Assembly: GCA_023548195.1 (NCBI GenBank)
Contig: JAJHZJ010000008.1
Span: 5,666,215-5,730,214, forward strand
Reading direction: 5' to 3'
Length of the DNA stretch: 64,000 bases
Source: Bettongia penicillata ogilbyi
Taxonomy: Eukaryota > Chordata > Mammalia > Diprotodontia > Potoroidae
Position numbers and translations under genes: made by a program. This document shows, one piece after another, positions 49,351-60,596 of the stretch (position 1 is its first letter; every line of letters starts with the position of its first letter). The notes below the pieces were generated by a model. It searched no databases, was not told the origin of the DNA, and saw only the letters and a list, made by a program, of their open reading frames with translations.

Positions 49351-50270
49351 GAAGCAAAGATAGTTCTCCAGATTTAATTTAAACATCCTAAAATGACTTT
49401 AAGTGGCTCATTCATTAACCTCACTTGAGATAAAGGACTTGCTCCCAAGAATCAGCCCTTGCTGGCTACAGCCAAGGCTGCTTGGTTGGAGATGTTGAGC
49501 TTGGAGCAGCTAGTTAAAGCTCCATCAAAAACCAAGACAAAAAACTTTGGAGTTTTTACTCTGAAAGAAAAATCCCTTCTCCGATTCCACCTCCCAAAGT
49601 AACTCCTGGGAGACTCTGACCCTGCTTTTTCAATTTCCTTAACATAAATGTAAATTTAGAAAACCTCACCCAAACAGACAAACATTAAAGAGCCTTAGTG
49701 ACCTAGAAAATAAAAAGTTGAGAAATACAAAGACAGACAAGAACATACAGCATACTCCCATAATGGGCTTAGTTCCATTATCAAGACATGTTAAACAGAA
49801 CTTTCAAAAGCTGTCTTTGGCCAGAACACTACATCTCCTTCCAGAGATCTAGAGCTCTTCTACTTGAATTCTCTTGCAAGAAATTTTGGACCACGTTTGC
49901 TCCATAAAAATGAAATGGCATATGCTCCTATTCCATAGTGTCCCCAAATCTTTCAACTGACCTCTCCAAAACTTGTGTGCACAATACCATTATGTCTTCA
50001 TAAAGAGACCACCCATTACTGTTGAGTAAAAAATTCAGAAAGGCTTTAGTTCAAACATTTATAACAGACATACAGACACCTATATGCTTACCCAGAAATG
50101 ATCAAAGGCTAGAATGAGAAGTTTTAGGTTGAGGAAGAGTCAAAATCTCAACTTAGAAATTCTCAGGAAAGGGCCTCTTCCTAGGGGAAAGAAATCTCAC
50201 CATGAGCACTCCAATGGATGTTGCAGTTTCCTCAGATATCTTAAACCATACCTGTCTCTTTTTCTTTGAA

Positions 50271-50288
50271 GTCCCTGGTCTGTCGCCA
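50271..50288 (-). promoter_or_regulatory. Retroviral primer-binding site, tRNA-Lys type
   Basis: The minus strand reads TGGCGACAGACCAGGGAC, which matches 15 of 18 positions of the complement of the tRNA-Lys3 3' end (known from lentiviruses). Confidence 0.65.
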
Positions 50289-50292
50289 TAAC

Positions 50293-50873
50293 TGTGACAT
50301 TTAAAAAGGTTCAAGAGACATAGTTTCTGGGTAATTTATCCATTTTACTAATAAGGTCAGCAGGTTATTAATAAAAGGGTGATCATTTGGTTGTCTCTTA
50401 GACCAAAGCTAATAATGGCTGGTAACTGCGAGTAGGTGGTCCATAAAACAGCAGTAAAATCTAATTGGCTAATGCTTGGAGGTGGGCTATATTAAAATGA
50501 AGGCCTGAGAATCTCTAGGATACCAGACCACCCTTAGCTTTAGGCTATCCATTCAAAGAATGGATACCCCACCCAAACCTGAGCTCACGCCTTGGGCTTC
50601 CCCACCCTATATTAAATTCCTTGCTAGATTGGGTGGGGTCTGACCAAGAAAAGAGTACAATCAGTGATTTCCTTCAAGAAAAGGAAACTTTTTAAAATGA
50701 GGAATTTAGAAAAAGAGAATTGCTTCTGAGTCTTCCCAGGATAGCGGTTATTAATTATCGTTTCTCCCAAGGGTATACTGGAGAATAATTGGTCCTGGCA
50801 GCAGATTATTTGCTGAGGAATAGCTGAGGTAGGTACAGAGAGACTCATTCCCAGGAAGATAACCATTTAGACA
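50293..50873 (-). mobile_element. 5' LTR of a minus-strand endogenous retrovirus
   Basis: On the minus strand it begins TGTCTAAATGG and ends AAATGTCACA. It shares the R/U5-side block gttcaagagacatagtttct and aggttattaataaaag with the LTR at 23414-23828, and the CCAAT-like aatctaattggct. The tRNA primer-binding site lies 4 bases beyond its end (50271-50288), which marks it as a 5' LTR and points the body of the provirus to lower coordinates. No 3' LTR was recognised. Confidence 0.65.
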
Positions 50874-51479
50874 TGAGTTTTTTGGCAATGGAACATGGGT
50901 TTGAATTCAACCCATGAATTAAAGAAAAACATAAAATAACCCTTAATCCCATTCAGAATTCCACTGGTAAAAGGACTGAAGGAGAGACGTAAGAAAGCAG
51001 GGGACAGGGTCTTATGAGTCACACTCTTTTTTTCAAACATCTATAAACACTTTGCTGGTAACTCTAAATATGTCATTCTTATCCAAGACCCAGTAAAACT
51101 CAACTGTATCAAGGTTTACCAGAAGGCAAAAGGAAATTACAACTAAACAGAAGGATGTCATAGATTACAAATTCTTCTCAGACTTGGCAAATATTTTTGG
51201 TATTGGCACTTCAACAAGATACTCTTTTTATACTTCCTCATCTATTTACTATCCTACCCACTCCAATGGTTTTTCCAGATCTTTTCATGTCATTAAGCTT
51301 CCCATGACTCCCCTTTCTCGCACTCTCAGCTAAGAATCTCATCTCATATTTGACTGAAAAAAATGAAGTCATTCGCTAAGAGCTCCTTCTTTTCTCCTCC
51401 TCCTCCTCATCTCACTTCAGATGCTTTCCTCTTTTATGGTCTTATATGAAGGGAGAGGCTCTTCTCTTTGCCATGGTAA

Positions 51480-52620
51480 ACTCCTTTACATGCACGAGGG
51501 ATCCCATTCCATCTTGTGTCCTTTCACAGATTGCTGCTTCCATCATCCCCAATAATCTTTAACCTCTTCAGTATTACTGGATGCTTCCCTGCTGCCTATA
51601 AACATACTCATGAAAAAAAGTCCATTGAAAGAAAATCCTCACTTGATCTTTTCATCCCTGATGGCTATTGCTCTATGTCTCTCCTCCCTGGTAGCTCTAA
51701 ACTCCTTGAAAAGACGATATATAATAGATGTCTTCACTTCTTTCCTCTCTTCTGTCTAGCTCCCAACCTCATCATTCAACTGAAATAGCTCTCTCCAAAG
51801 TTACCTGTGATCTCTTAAGTCAAATGGTATTTCTTCAGTCCTTATTGTCCTTGACCCATCTGCAGCCTTTGACATTGTCAGTCACTCTCTTCCATGTTTT
51901 TATGACAGTACTCTTGGCTGGTTCTTCTCCTACCTGACTGACCACTCCTCAGTCCCACCTTCATCTACACTGTATACACTAATGATAGATGTTCCCCAGG
52001 GCTTTGTCCTAGGGTTCTTCTCCTTCCATATTATTTTACTTTGATGGTTTCATCATCTCCCATCAGTTCAGCCATCACTTCTGTGGAGATAATTCCCACA
52101 TCTACTTATCCCATCCTAATTTCACTCCTGACTCCACTGTCACATCTACAAATACCTTTTGGATGCTTTGAATTGGACATCGTATAGATATCTTAAACTC
52201 AACATATTTAATATATTCAAAATTGAACTTATTATCCCCCCTCCCCAAAGTCTTGCCTTCATTTTTCCTATTTTTATCAAAGCGATCACTATCTTCCTAG
52301 TCATCCAGGCTGAAAATTAATGTGTTACCCCTGATTCCTCATTCTCTCACCTCCCCCCTGCCATTGTTGCCCTGATCTAATCATTTGAAAACCCTGTCAT
52401 TTCTGTTTTCTGCATACACCCTTTTCTCTCCTCTGACGCTGCTGCCACCTTTGTCCAAGCCACCTGGATCACTGAAATAGCCTTTCTCTGGTCTCACTGC
52501 CCATTCTAGTCCAGTCTCTACTTGGCTATCAAATTACTCTTCTGAAAGTTCAGATCTGACCATATCACCTCCAGTAGCTCCCTGTCACCTCCAGAATCAA
52601 ATATAAAATACTATGTTTTC
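51480..52620 (+). mobile_element. L2 LINE, 3' part of ORF
   Basis: Degenerate reverse-transcriptase text is readable in shifting frames on +: SLLPGSSKLLEKTIYNR, then DPSAAFDIVSHSL-like, then DVPQGFVLG-like (canonical xVPQGSVLGPLLF). It ends with the L2 3' text gatctgaccatatcacctcc. Many stops; ancient. Confidence 0.8.
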
Positions 52621-52739
52621 ATAACATAGACCCATCCTACCTTTCCTCCCTCCTCCTTCTTCTTCCTTTCCTTCTCTGTCTCCCCCTTTTCTTCTCCCCC
52701 TTCTTCTTTTTTTCCTCCTTTTTATTTCCTCTCTCTTTC

Positions 52740-52783
52740 TCACACACACACACACGCACACACACACTCACATACACACACCT
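52740..52783. repeat. (CA)n microsatellite
   Basis: Mostly cacaca with g and t interruptions, following a pyrimidine-rich stretch at 52640-52740. Confidence 0.9.
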
Positions 52784-53646
52784 ATTGTCTGTCTCATTTT
52801 AAATTGTATGGTTTATTCCTAACCTCTTTTCATCCTCTTCATGCTTATACATGTCTACTTAGTTCCTGATAAAGCATGGGATAATGTCTTTGACTTTATT
52901 ATCTGGGTTTCTGTTCATATGAAACAGAAAAGACTGATTTTTAACTTGGGCATTTTAAGCATTTATCTGGACAAAAGAATTCCATTTCCTCCCTTTAAAA
53001 GTACACACTGGCCTTAAATTGAAAAGTAATATTTAGTTTCGAGGCAGCTTTAGGAGATGGTTGTTGATAGCTTTGAAGAGCCTTATGATTTTCAGTAAAC
53101 CCCAAGCATTGCTGCTGGCCTTCATTTTAAAAATTCAAGGACTCTTTCTGAGAACTGATTTTTAACTTGTCTCAAAGTAAACACATTCACTGAAACTCAC
53201 AGAACTCTTATAATGAGGGAGTTTAGTGTGTAATTTCTGACACCGTATTTAGGGGAAGTACTTAACGACCGTCACTGTTGAATTAGGTATAAGGGTAAGA
53301 TTTCCCAGTGGGCCACTTTGCTTCCCAAACTCTTGAAATCCATCTTGAGGACCTTCAGAACAGGGAGAGAGGCTTGCCAATCAGTTTCAACCTCACCCTG
53401 CTCCAGGACCTTCCTTAATACTTCAGGCTGACTTTGGAAGCTGAGGAAGAGCATGATAGACCAGATCAGGGGCCTCCCTTGTCATGTTGGCGATCCCTAA
53501 AATGTGGTTTATTCATAGAATTCTGTGGAGTAAATGTAGGAGGAGAAAAGATTCTCTTACTAGTTTTTTTCCTAAGTCTATAAAATATAGTGATAGTTCA
53601 GTTAGAATACTTGTGATGTGCACATCCTATTTCTGATTCCAAGACA

Positions 53647-54489
53647 CAGGCATGCCTCATCTTACTGCATTTTGCTTTAGTTAGTGTTTCACAGATAGAA
53701 CTTTTTTTTTTTTTTTTTTTTTTTTTAGAAATTTAAGGTTTGTGGCAACCCTAAATCGAGCAAATCTTATCAGTTTTTTTCCAACATTTTTCCATCATTT
53801 TTCCAACAGCATATGCTCACAGTGTGTCTCCAGTAACATTTGGGTAATTCACAATGTTTCCAACTTTTTCATTGTTATTATATCTGTTACAGTGATTTGT
53901 CATCAGGGATCTTGCTGCTACTCTTGTAATTATTTTTAGGGTCCCATGAACAATGCCCATTTAATTGATAAGCGTTGCAATGTGTTTTGACTCCTCCACC
54001 AACTGCTCATTTCTGTGTCTCTCTCCCTCTCCTTGGTCCTCCCCACACCCTGAGACACAACAAGATTGAAATTAGGTTAATTAATAAGCCTTCAATGGGG
54101 TCTAAGTGTTCAAGTGAAAGGAAAAGTCAGTCGATGTGGGAAACTTCCCTGTTGTCTTATTTTAAGAATTGGCCCAGCACTCCCAACCTTCAGTAGCCAC
54201 CACATTGAGCAGCCATCAGCATGGAGGCAAGACCTTCCACCAGCAAAAAGATTACAGCTTGCTGAAAGCTCAAATGGTGTTTAGCACTTTTTAGCAATAA
54301 ATGTATTTTTTAATTAAGGTATGTTTTTCTTAGACATAATACTGTTGCACACTTAATGGGCTGCTATATAGTGTAAACATTACTTTTATATGTATTAGGA
54401 AACCAAAAAATTCACATGACTCACTTCATTGCAATGTTTGTTTTATTGTGGTGGTATACAACAGAACCCACAATATCTCCGAATGCCTG
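53647..54489. mobile_element. Internally deleted Tigger (Tigger1-like) DNA transposon
   Basis: 843 bp with inverted ends: caggcatgcctc at the left and gaatgcctg at the right. The left 420 bp and right 420 bp match the two termini of Tigger1 (ggtttgtggcaaccctaaat, ctgagacacaacaagattga, attacagcttgctgaaagct, atgtttttcttagacataat). The transposase gene is missing, so this is a non-autonomous copy. Right flank is TA, left flank ca (TA duplication probably decayed). A run of 25 Ts lies at about 53702-53726. Confidence 0.85.
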
Positions 54490-54499
54490 TACTTTATTT

Positions 54500-55010
54500 T
54501 GTAACTTGTTGCTGTAAACTATTTAAAGAGATTTAATGATATCTTTTGTTTTTATTAATAATAGCCAACAATGATATAGTGCATTAATTTACAAAGCATT
54601 TTACAATGGAGGGTCTGCTAGGATCCATCCCATGGGAGAGACCAAAGATGTGTGAATTCTAGAGCTAGAGCAGTCTTCTAGGATGGAGTTTTCCTGGGCA
54701 TGATAGAAGAAGGCCATAGGATAGCCTAAAGAGGATTGAAGACTTGGCTGGCCTGGGTACTCTCCTTTTCCCACTTCTAAATTAAATCCTGCCTTGTAAC
54801 AAAGGAGACAAGTTTAGAAAAAATACCTGACTCAATAACTTCTGACAATATACTCAACATGTACTCTGGTGGGCCCCTGTTTCTGTGCCAAGAGGACGGA
54901 GCTATGAGATTCTTTACATTCTCTGATGTGATTATTACTTATTTCTTTAGTTACCCTGAGTTCAGCTTTCCTTTCAAGAGCTTTTCTATTTACCTTGTTG
55001 TCATGCGTAT
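54500..55010. other. Unique intronic sequence
   Basis: No repeat or coding feature recognised. Confidence 0.3.
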
Positions 55011-55019
55011 CAGTCACTT

Positions 55020-55290
55020 ACCTTTTGTGGTACATATTGATCTTTTGGTACAATTTATTTTACTTTGCATTAGTTCATAAACATATTCTCATGTTTTTCT
55101 GAATGTCTCATATTCCTCATTTCTTGTTACATAAAAATATTCTATTATATTCCAATATCATATTTCTCCCCACCCAACCCTTCCCTAATTTGTTTCCAGT
55201 TTTTGGCTACCACAAAAAGTACTTCCATGAATATTTTGGTATATATTAGAATTTATTTTTCTGCCTTTGATTTCTTTGCAATATAGTAAT
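55020..55290 (-). mobile_element. L1 3' fragment, antisense
   Basis: cattagttcataaacatatt, tttttggctaccacaaaaag and atattttggtatatatta correspond to the antisense L1 ORF2 end. Confidence 0.55.
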
Positions 55291-55449
55291 GAGATCTCAC
55301 CTCAGAGATTTAATAATTGTGTAATCTGGGGCAACCCACTGAATTTCTTTGTGCCTCAGCTTCCTCATTTGTAAAATGGAAAGGAGTGTTGAGCCCAATA
55401 GCCTCTAAGATCCCTAAAATCTATGATCCCATTATCCCTGACAAAATAC

Positions 55450-57020
55450 TTCTCCAACCTACTCTTAAAGTCCCCCAGTAAAGAAGCAATCACTGCCTTC
55501 CAAAGAAGGGCATTTCATTGTTGTATAGCACTGAAGTTTTTTTTATAAATGCCAGTAGCTGTGTATTGTCCCTCATTCTGTTTGGGGGCTAGACAGAACA
55601 TGTCCATTCTCTGAAAACAGCATTTCACATACTTGAAAACAACTGTCAAAAACTAGAAGACAGCTACCACTACTTCCCTCTTTTTCTTTTCCCCAGTTCC
55701 TTCAGTCTGTCCTCATGGATTGGATGGTGTCGCCTCCTCTCATCATCCTGGTTTCCATCTCTGCTCTTAGCTTCTCTTGTTTTCCTACATCTGTCCTTCG
55801 CAGAAGGGAGATTGTATCAGGTGGAGGGAAAATATGTCAAGATACTTGTCATTTCTTTGGATTATTGCACCCTACTTATTTTTATCCTCCCACTAGCTTT
55901 AGGAAGTCATTCCCTTGGCTCAGGGTCCACCAGACCTGCCTTCCTAAGCCGGATTAAGCATTCTGCATTCAAAAGGATTTTGACAATGCACTTCACTATG
56001 GGTCCCATTTACCTTGTGAATCCTTAAGACCCTATAGAACAACTGCCGAGTGAATTGGGTTTGAGCTCAGTGATAATGTAAAGTGTGGTTGTGCACACGG
56101 TCTCTGACAATCTTCTCGACATGTGGATATTTCTCAACTGAATGGGTTTTAAGGTCACAAAGCAGCGTATTCATTGGGATCATTGGATTTGCTAGGATTT
56201 TCACTAGTCAGAAATATGGGCGGGCAGGGCACCATGGTAAGCATTCATTGCAGAACGTGGGATTAATTTTCCAAGGCAAAAATACATGGAATTGTCTGAG
56301 CAACAAGCTGCTCTTTCAGGAGAGCAGGAAGCTTTGTGACCCAACAATGGCATTGTGTTGCTCATTAACAAACAGAGCAGATTCACGTGAGCCCCCTACA
56401 TTCAAGCCCTCCAATAAGAGAACATTCTCCTCAGCTCTGCAGCTGGGTTGTGGGGTCTTTTCTTTTCCTTTTTTTCCCTCCCACCTCCTTTTATGAAGCT
56501 GCTTCTGGTCTTTGTTCTTATAGAAGGGATCTTAAGCCTTCCTTGGGAAAGGAGGGATGTACATGATGAAAAATGGCAGCCCTTTCCCACTATACTCCCA
56601 CATACTCCCAGTTCACCTAATTGAAAGCTTGTCGGCATGCTCATCATGTGGAATGTTTGACACTGAGCCTGAAATTGAAGTCTGAGGTGTTTATGTTTTA
56701 TGAAGTTCAACTGGGCTTGAGTGTCATCCATGAAATAGAATTTGAGATTTTGAGGAGAAGAAATTTGTGAGTGCCGCTTCTCCAGTGATCTCTAGTGACA
56801 GATGCCTATGCATGAACAGACAGATGCTCAGGTAACATTGAGGTGGGGGGTAGGTTCATGTCTTTGGTATGCTGAATTGGCTCTCTGCACACATTTGAAA
56901 AGGCTAGGTTTTTGTTTTATTCTAAAGGTGGAGGCTGAAGATAATGGATGGCTTTGTCAGAATCAACCAGATATTCTGAAAGTTGAGACATTATTGTGGA
57001 GGTCAGACAAAGAGTTTTGG
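55450..57020. other. Unique intronic sequence with one longer open frame
   Basis: A 137-codon + frame (56083-56496) has no motif, no clear splice context and an overlapping open frame on the minus strand. The stretch is high complexity and not a repeat I know. Confidence 0.35.
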
Positions 57021-57025
57021 AGAAG

Positions 57026-57145
57026 CTAGGTGGTACAGTGGATGGAACACTGGCCCTGGAGACAGGAGAACTAATTTCAAAGCCTTAGGTTCTTACTAGC
57101 TGTGTGACCATGGGCAAGTCACTTAACCCGGAGTGCCTTAAAAAA
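57026..57145 (+). mobile_element. SINE, 5' half only
   Basis: gaagctaggtggtacagtgg to gcaagtcacttaacccgg, ending in an A run. Confidence 0.8.
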
Positions 57146-57574
57146 AAAGTACTTCTCCAGCACACTTCTAGATGTGAAAGATTATCCAGTGAACTGAGCC
57201 ATCCATGAACCCCTTTTGGGAATCATAAAGACTCTTTTTGATGTCTTGGTGCAGCTTTAAATAATTGCTTAAATTATTAAAATATCAATAATATTATTAT
57301 GTTATAATAATTCTAAAATATTAAGTATTAAAATGTTAAATTGCTTAAAACTGCACAGATACTTTTGGGATGCCCTGTATATTTGTACAGGAAAGCTTAG
57401 GTTTGAAAAACTGAAAGAGACCATCCAGTTCAACCCTCTCATTTCACAGATGAGGAAAGTAAGGCTCAGAGAGGTTAATATAGCCCAGGGTCTAAGAGGC
57501 AGTCAGCAGGAGAGTCAGGATTCAGATCTATATTCTCTGACTCCAAAGGTGGCCATCTATAGTCTAAGGTAGGT

Positions 57575-58050
57575 GTTTGATGCTTTTTTTTTTTCAAGTT
57601 TGCACTTTTATAAAATTTTGAGTTCCAGACTTTCTTTCTCCCTCCCTCCATTCTCCCCTCCCAAAAGAACATGTAGTCTGACATAGGCTACATATGTCAG
57701 TGTAGTATGTAGTTTAATTAAACATATTTCCACATCAGTCATCTTGTAAAGAAAAATCAGGACAAAAGAGAAAACCCATGAGAAAGAAAGAAAAGAAAGG
57801 GAAAATAGTATGCTTTGATCTGCGTTCAGACTCCGTAATTCCTTCTCTGGATGTAGATAACATTTTCCATCGTGAGTCTTTTGGAGTTGTCTTAGATCCT
57901 TGTATCACTGAAAAGAGTTCAATGTTGTTGTTACTATATACAATGTTTTCCTGGTTCTGTTCACTCAGCATCAGTTCATGCAAGTCTTTCTAGGTTTTTC
58001 TGAAATTCATCTGCTCATCATTTCTTATAGCACAGTGGGATTCCATTGAT
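57575..58050 (-). mobile_element. L1 3' end, antisense
   Basis: Starts with a T-rich run and ttttgagttccagactttct, then tgatctgcgttcagactccg and cactcagcatcagttcatgc. Truncated at 58050 near catttcttatagcacagtgg. Confidence 0.75.
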
Positions 58051-58074
58051 GCTTCTTACACATAACAGGTCTCA

Positions 58075-58520
58075 CCTCTGTCCCCTCGTTCCCATTTCCT
58101 GACTGGGGTGATTACACCAGCCTTCTAGCCTGATACCAGACTAGTTTCCTTCCTGCATCTGTCAAAGCCTGTCAGTCCTTTGCTCAGAAATCCAGTGACC
58201 TGATTGCCTCCTCCACAGGAAAGGGCCACCCTCCTTCCCAAAATTCTCTTGCACCGTTCCTCACTTACAAACTCCAAACTCCAAACTCCAGCCGTACTGA
58301 ACTGCTTCCCATCTCCCACATACTATGGCCACTTTTGTCCACTTGCCTTGGATCAAACTTGTCCTTTCCTCTTCATGTGTGGAATCCTCACCCAGCTTTT
58401 GGATCACAATTCTAATGACACCACTTTCAGGAAGTCTTCCCTGAGTCCTCCTACTAATTATGATTTTGCCCTCCCATGCTAGGGTTTTAGAGTACTCCTT
58501 AATAAATTTATATAGTATTA
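58075..58520 (+). mobile_element. L2 3' fragment
   Basis: Clone-like C/T-rich L2 3' text (ctcctccacaggaaagggcc, tttcaggaagtcttccctga). Contains a three-copy 8-bp repeat at 58262-58285. Confidence 0.5.
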
Positions 58521-58539
58521 TTGTGCATCGGAAGGCAGT

Positions 58540-59040
58540 TTTGACCTAGGTTTTAACCCACTTTGGACATTTTCCTTTTATATGTCCCTGGGCTGATCTT
58601 TCTCTGCTTCAGTTTCTTTATCTGCAAAATGGTAAAAATAATAATACTTCCTATCTCACAGGGTATTGGGGAGCAGCGAGGTGGCACAGTGGATAGATAA
58701 CTGAGCCTGAAGTCAGGAAGACTCATCTTCATGAGTTCAAATTTGACCTCAGACACTTACCAGCTGTGTGATCCTGGGCAAGTCACTTAACCCTCTTTGT
58801 CTCTGTTTCCTCACTGGAGAAGGAAATGGCAAACCATTCCACTATCTCTGCCAAGAAAACCCCAAATGGGATCATGAAGAGTCAGACATAACTGAAAGCT
58901 ACTGAGCAATAAAACTGCACAGGGTTGTAGTGAGGAAGGATTAAATATTTTCAAAAAATACTATATGTAATACTTTGCAGACCTTTAGCTACATGAAATT
59001 TTAGTTACTATTACTAATTATTGCTTTTATTATTATTATA
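58540..59040 (+). mobile_element. MIR-like SINE interrupted by a younger SINE
   Basis: MIR text (tgcttcagtttctttatctg ... ctatctcacagggt) resumes at 58918 (cacagggttgtagtgagg). The interruption is the SINE at 58665-58917. Confidence 0.8.
58665..58917 (+). mobile_element. SINE with RTE tail, full length, nested
   Basis: gcgaggtggcacagtggata to gagtcagacataactgaaag; flanked by cacagggt at 58657-58664 and 58918-58925. Confidence 0.9.
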
Positions 59041-59117
59041 GTTATCTGTATTTTCTTCTACTAGCCTATTAACTGCATAAAAGCAGGGATGTTGCTTCTC
59101 TCTCCACCCCTGCCAAA

Positions 59118-59305
59118 ATCTGGCCTCAAACACTTCCTAGCTGTGTGATCCTATGCAACTTAACCCTGTTTGCCTGAGTTTCCTCATCTATAAAATGAGC
59201 TGGAGAAGGAAATGCCAGACTTCTCCAGTATCTTTGGCAAGAAAACCCCAAATGGGGTCATGAAGTTTTAGACATGACAGAAACAACTGAACAGCAAGGC
59301 CAGAG
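59118..59305 (+). mobile_element. SINE with RTE tail, 5' truncated
   Basis: ctggcctcaaacacttccta to atgacagaaacaactgaaca. Confidence 0.85.
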
Positions 59306-59419
59306 TTGAAGTGTGAGGGATAATATGATTGGTTGGAAATTGGGAATGTGGGGGTGGCAAAAACCTCCTTCTTCTCTCCTGTGACTAAGATATGTTCATT
59401 GTTTGGGTCCACCCGGGCT

Positions 59420-60180
59420 AGAGATAGTAGATTAGACTTCTTTAGATAACAAACCAGACATCCTTGAAGGATAGCTCATTGGTGGATAGATAGTGGGTCA
59501 GATTCTCTGCTATTCACCTGCGTCCCTGAAGGATAACAAATTTCCTTGAAACAAGAAAAGAACAGTGATTAGCGGAACTGGATTTCTAAACTTAACTTAT
59601 AACAGGCCAGCTGAATTTCTGAGTTCAGAGACAAAGTACCATGACTTAGGCAGTGATAGGACAAAATCAATTAATTGTAAATAGCATCAGTTTTAAAAAC
59701 CCACCACAGAATCAATCTGATTATTTCATCAGAATTAAATATTAAAGCTTAGAGTCTTAGAGTTGGCCACTTACTTCCAGCAAGTCGGAGCTATTTAAGC
59801 TCATAGTTTCAGCAACTAAGGAAAGATATTTCAAAGTTGGCATTTTAGCAAGACTTTTGATTATTTTGAATTAAGGCCAATCTGATGTCAGACAACCAGT
59901 GTATCTGACAAATTCAGAGAGGCTTATAATTTTTAAATAATTAATTGATCACTGGGAAAGGAATGTTTTTGTCTGATAGTAATTGCCGAAGACTGCCCAG
60001 TAAGGCTTAGAGGGATTCTGACATAAAATGAGCATCCATTGTTAGATCCTTGAAGTATCAAATTACATTGTTGGATGAATTTACAGTAGTTGAGCATACC
60101 AGAGGGGAACATGAGTCTGAAATACTGAGTCTGTTATGGGTATGAGCTGGCGATACTCTGCAGTTTGTCCATTAGTACCA
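59420..60180. other. Unique intronic sequence upstream of exon B
   Basis: No repeat recognised in about 760 bp, the longest clean stretch near the exon; could hold splicing or enhancer elements but nothing specific is visible. Confidence 0.35.
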
Positions 60181-60221
60181 TGTCTCCTTTAATTGGACAC
60201 TGTCTGTTGTTCCACCAACAG

Positions 60222-60403
60222 GCAAAGAGACCGCTGCAATGAAAGCTGACCTCCTGAGAGCCAGGAATATGAAAAGGTATATTAACCAGCTAACTGTAGC
60301 AAAGAAACAGTGTGAGAAGAGAATTCGACTTTTGGGAGGTCCTGCTTACGATCAACAAGAAGATGGAGCCTCAGATGAGGGAGACGGTCCTCAGGGCCAG
60401 AAG
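60222..60403 (+). CDS. Internal exon B of the same unidentified gene (182 bp)
   Basis: The acceptor is ttgttccaccaacag| at 60221 and the donor is CAGAAG|gtaaaa at 60403/60404. The exon has two bases completing a codon and then 60 codons, ending in phase 0. Translation runs KETAAMKADLLRARNMKRYI, then NQLTVAKKQCEKRIRLLGG, then an acidic linker rich in D, E, G and Q ending GPQGQK. The first two thirds have the charge pattern of a coiled-coil or long amphipathic helix. The last third looks disordered. Upstream phase matches exon A, giving RHK-G-KETAA across the junction. The reading frame continues into the intron and stops at 60481, as expected for read-through. I do not recognise the protein. 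A decayed second copy of this exon lies at 61771-61885. Coding status is supported by splice sites, phase and a non-repetitive, protein-like composition. Confidence 0.75.
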
Positions 60404-60596
60404 GTAAAACTTCAATTGGATGGAATTTGTATGTGTTTCCCATTTCACTTTCAGGTGGTTATGAATGGAGATATCCTTTAGATTTGTAATGATTAGCATA
60501 GAACACAGAACATAGCAATTCTGAGGGCCCAAGTTGATTCTAGGCCATCCACATATCTCCTATGACCCAACTGGCAACATTGCCTGGCTTCCCCCT

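Larger units (their letters stand above)
40346..50270 (-). other. AT-rich, SINE-free block, possibly decayed ERV interior
   Basis: Excluding HAL1 and the solo LTR at 48936, about 7 kb here carries no SINE, unlike the rest of the window. It adjoins the primer-binding site at 50271. No retroviral protein motif was readable on the minus strand. A related pair of segments about 415 bp apart (43125-43190 and 43538-43595; aaagcaaaat(t)gaatctttaa) is the only internal structure seen. How far the ERV extends left is unknown. Confidence 0.35.

Noticed and set aside
56083..56496. 137-codon + strand frame
   Set aside because: No recognised domain, no exon signals and an overlapping open frame on the other strand.
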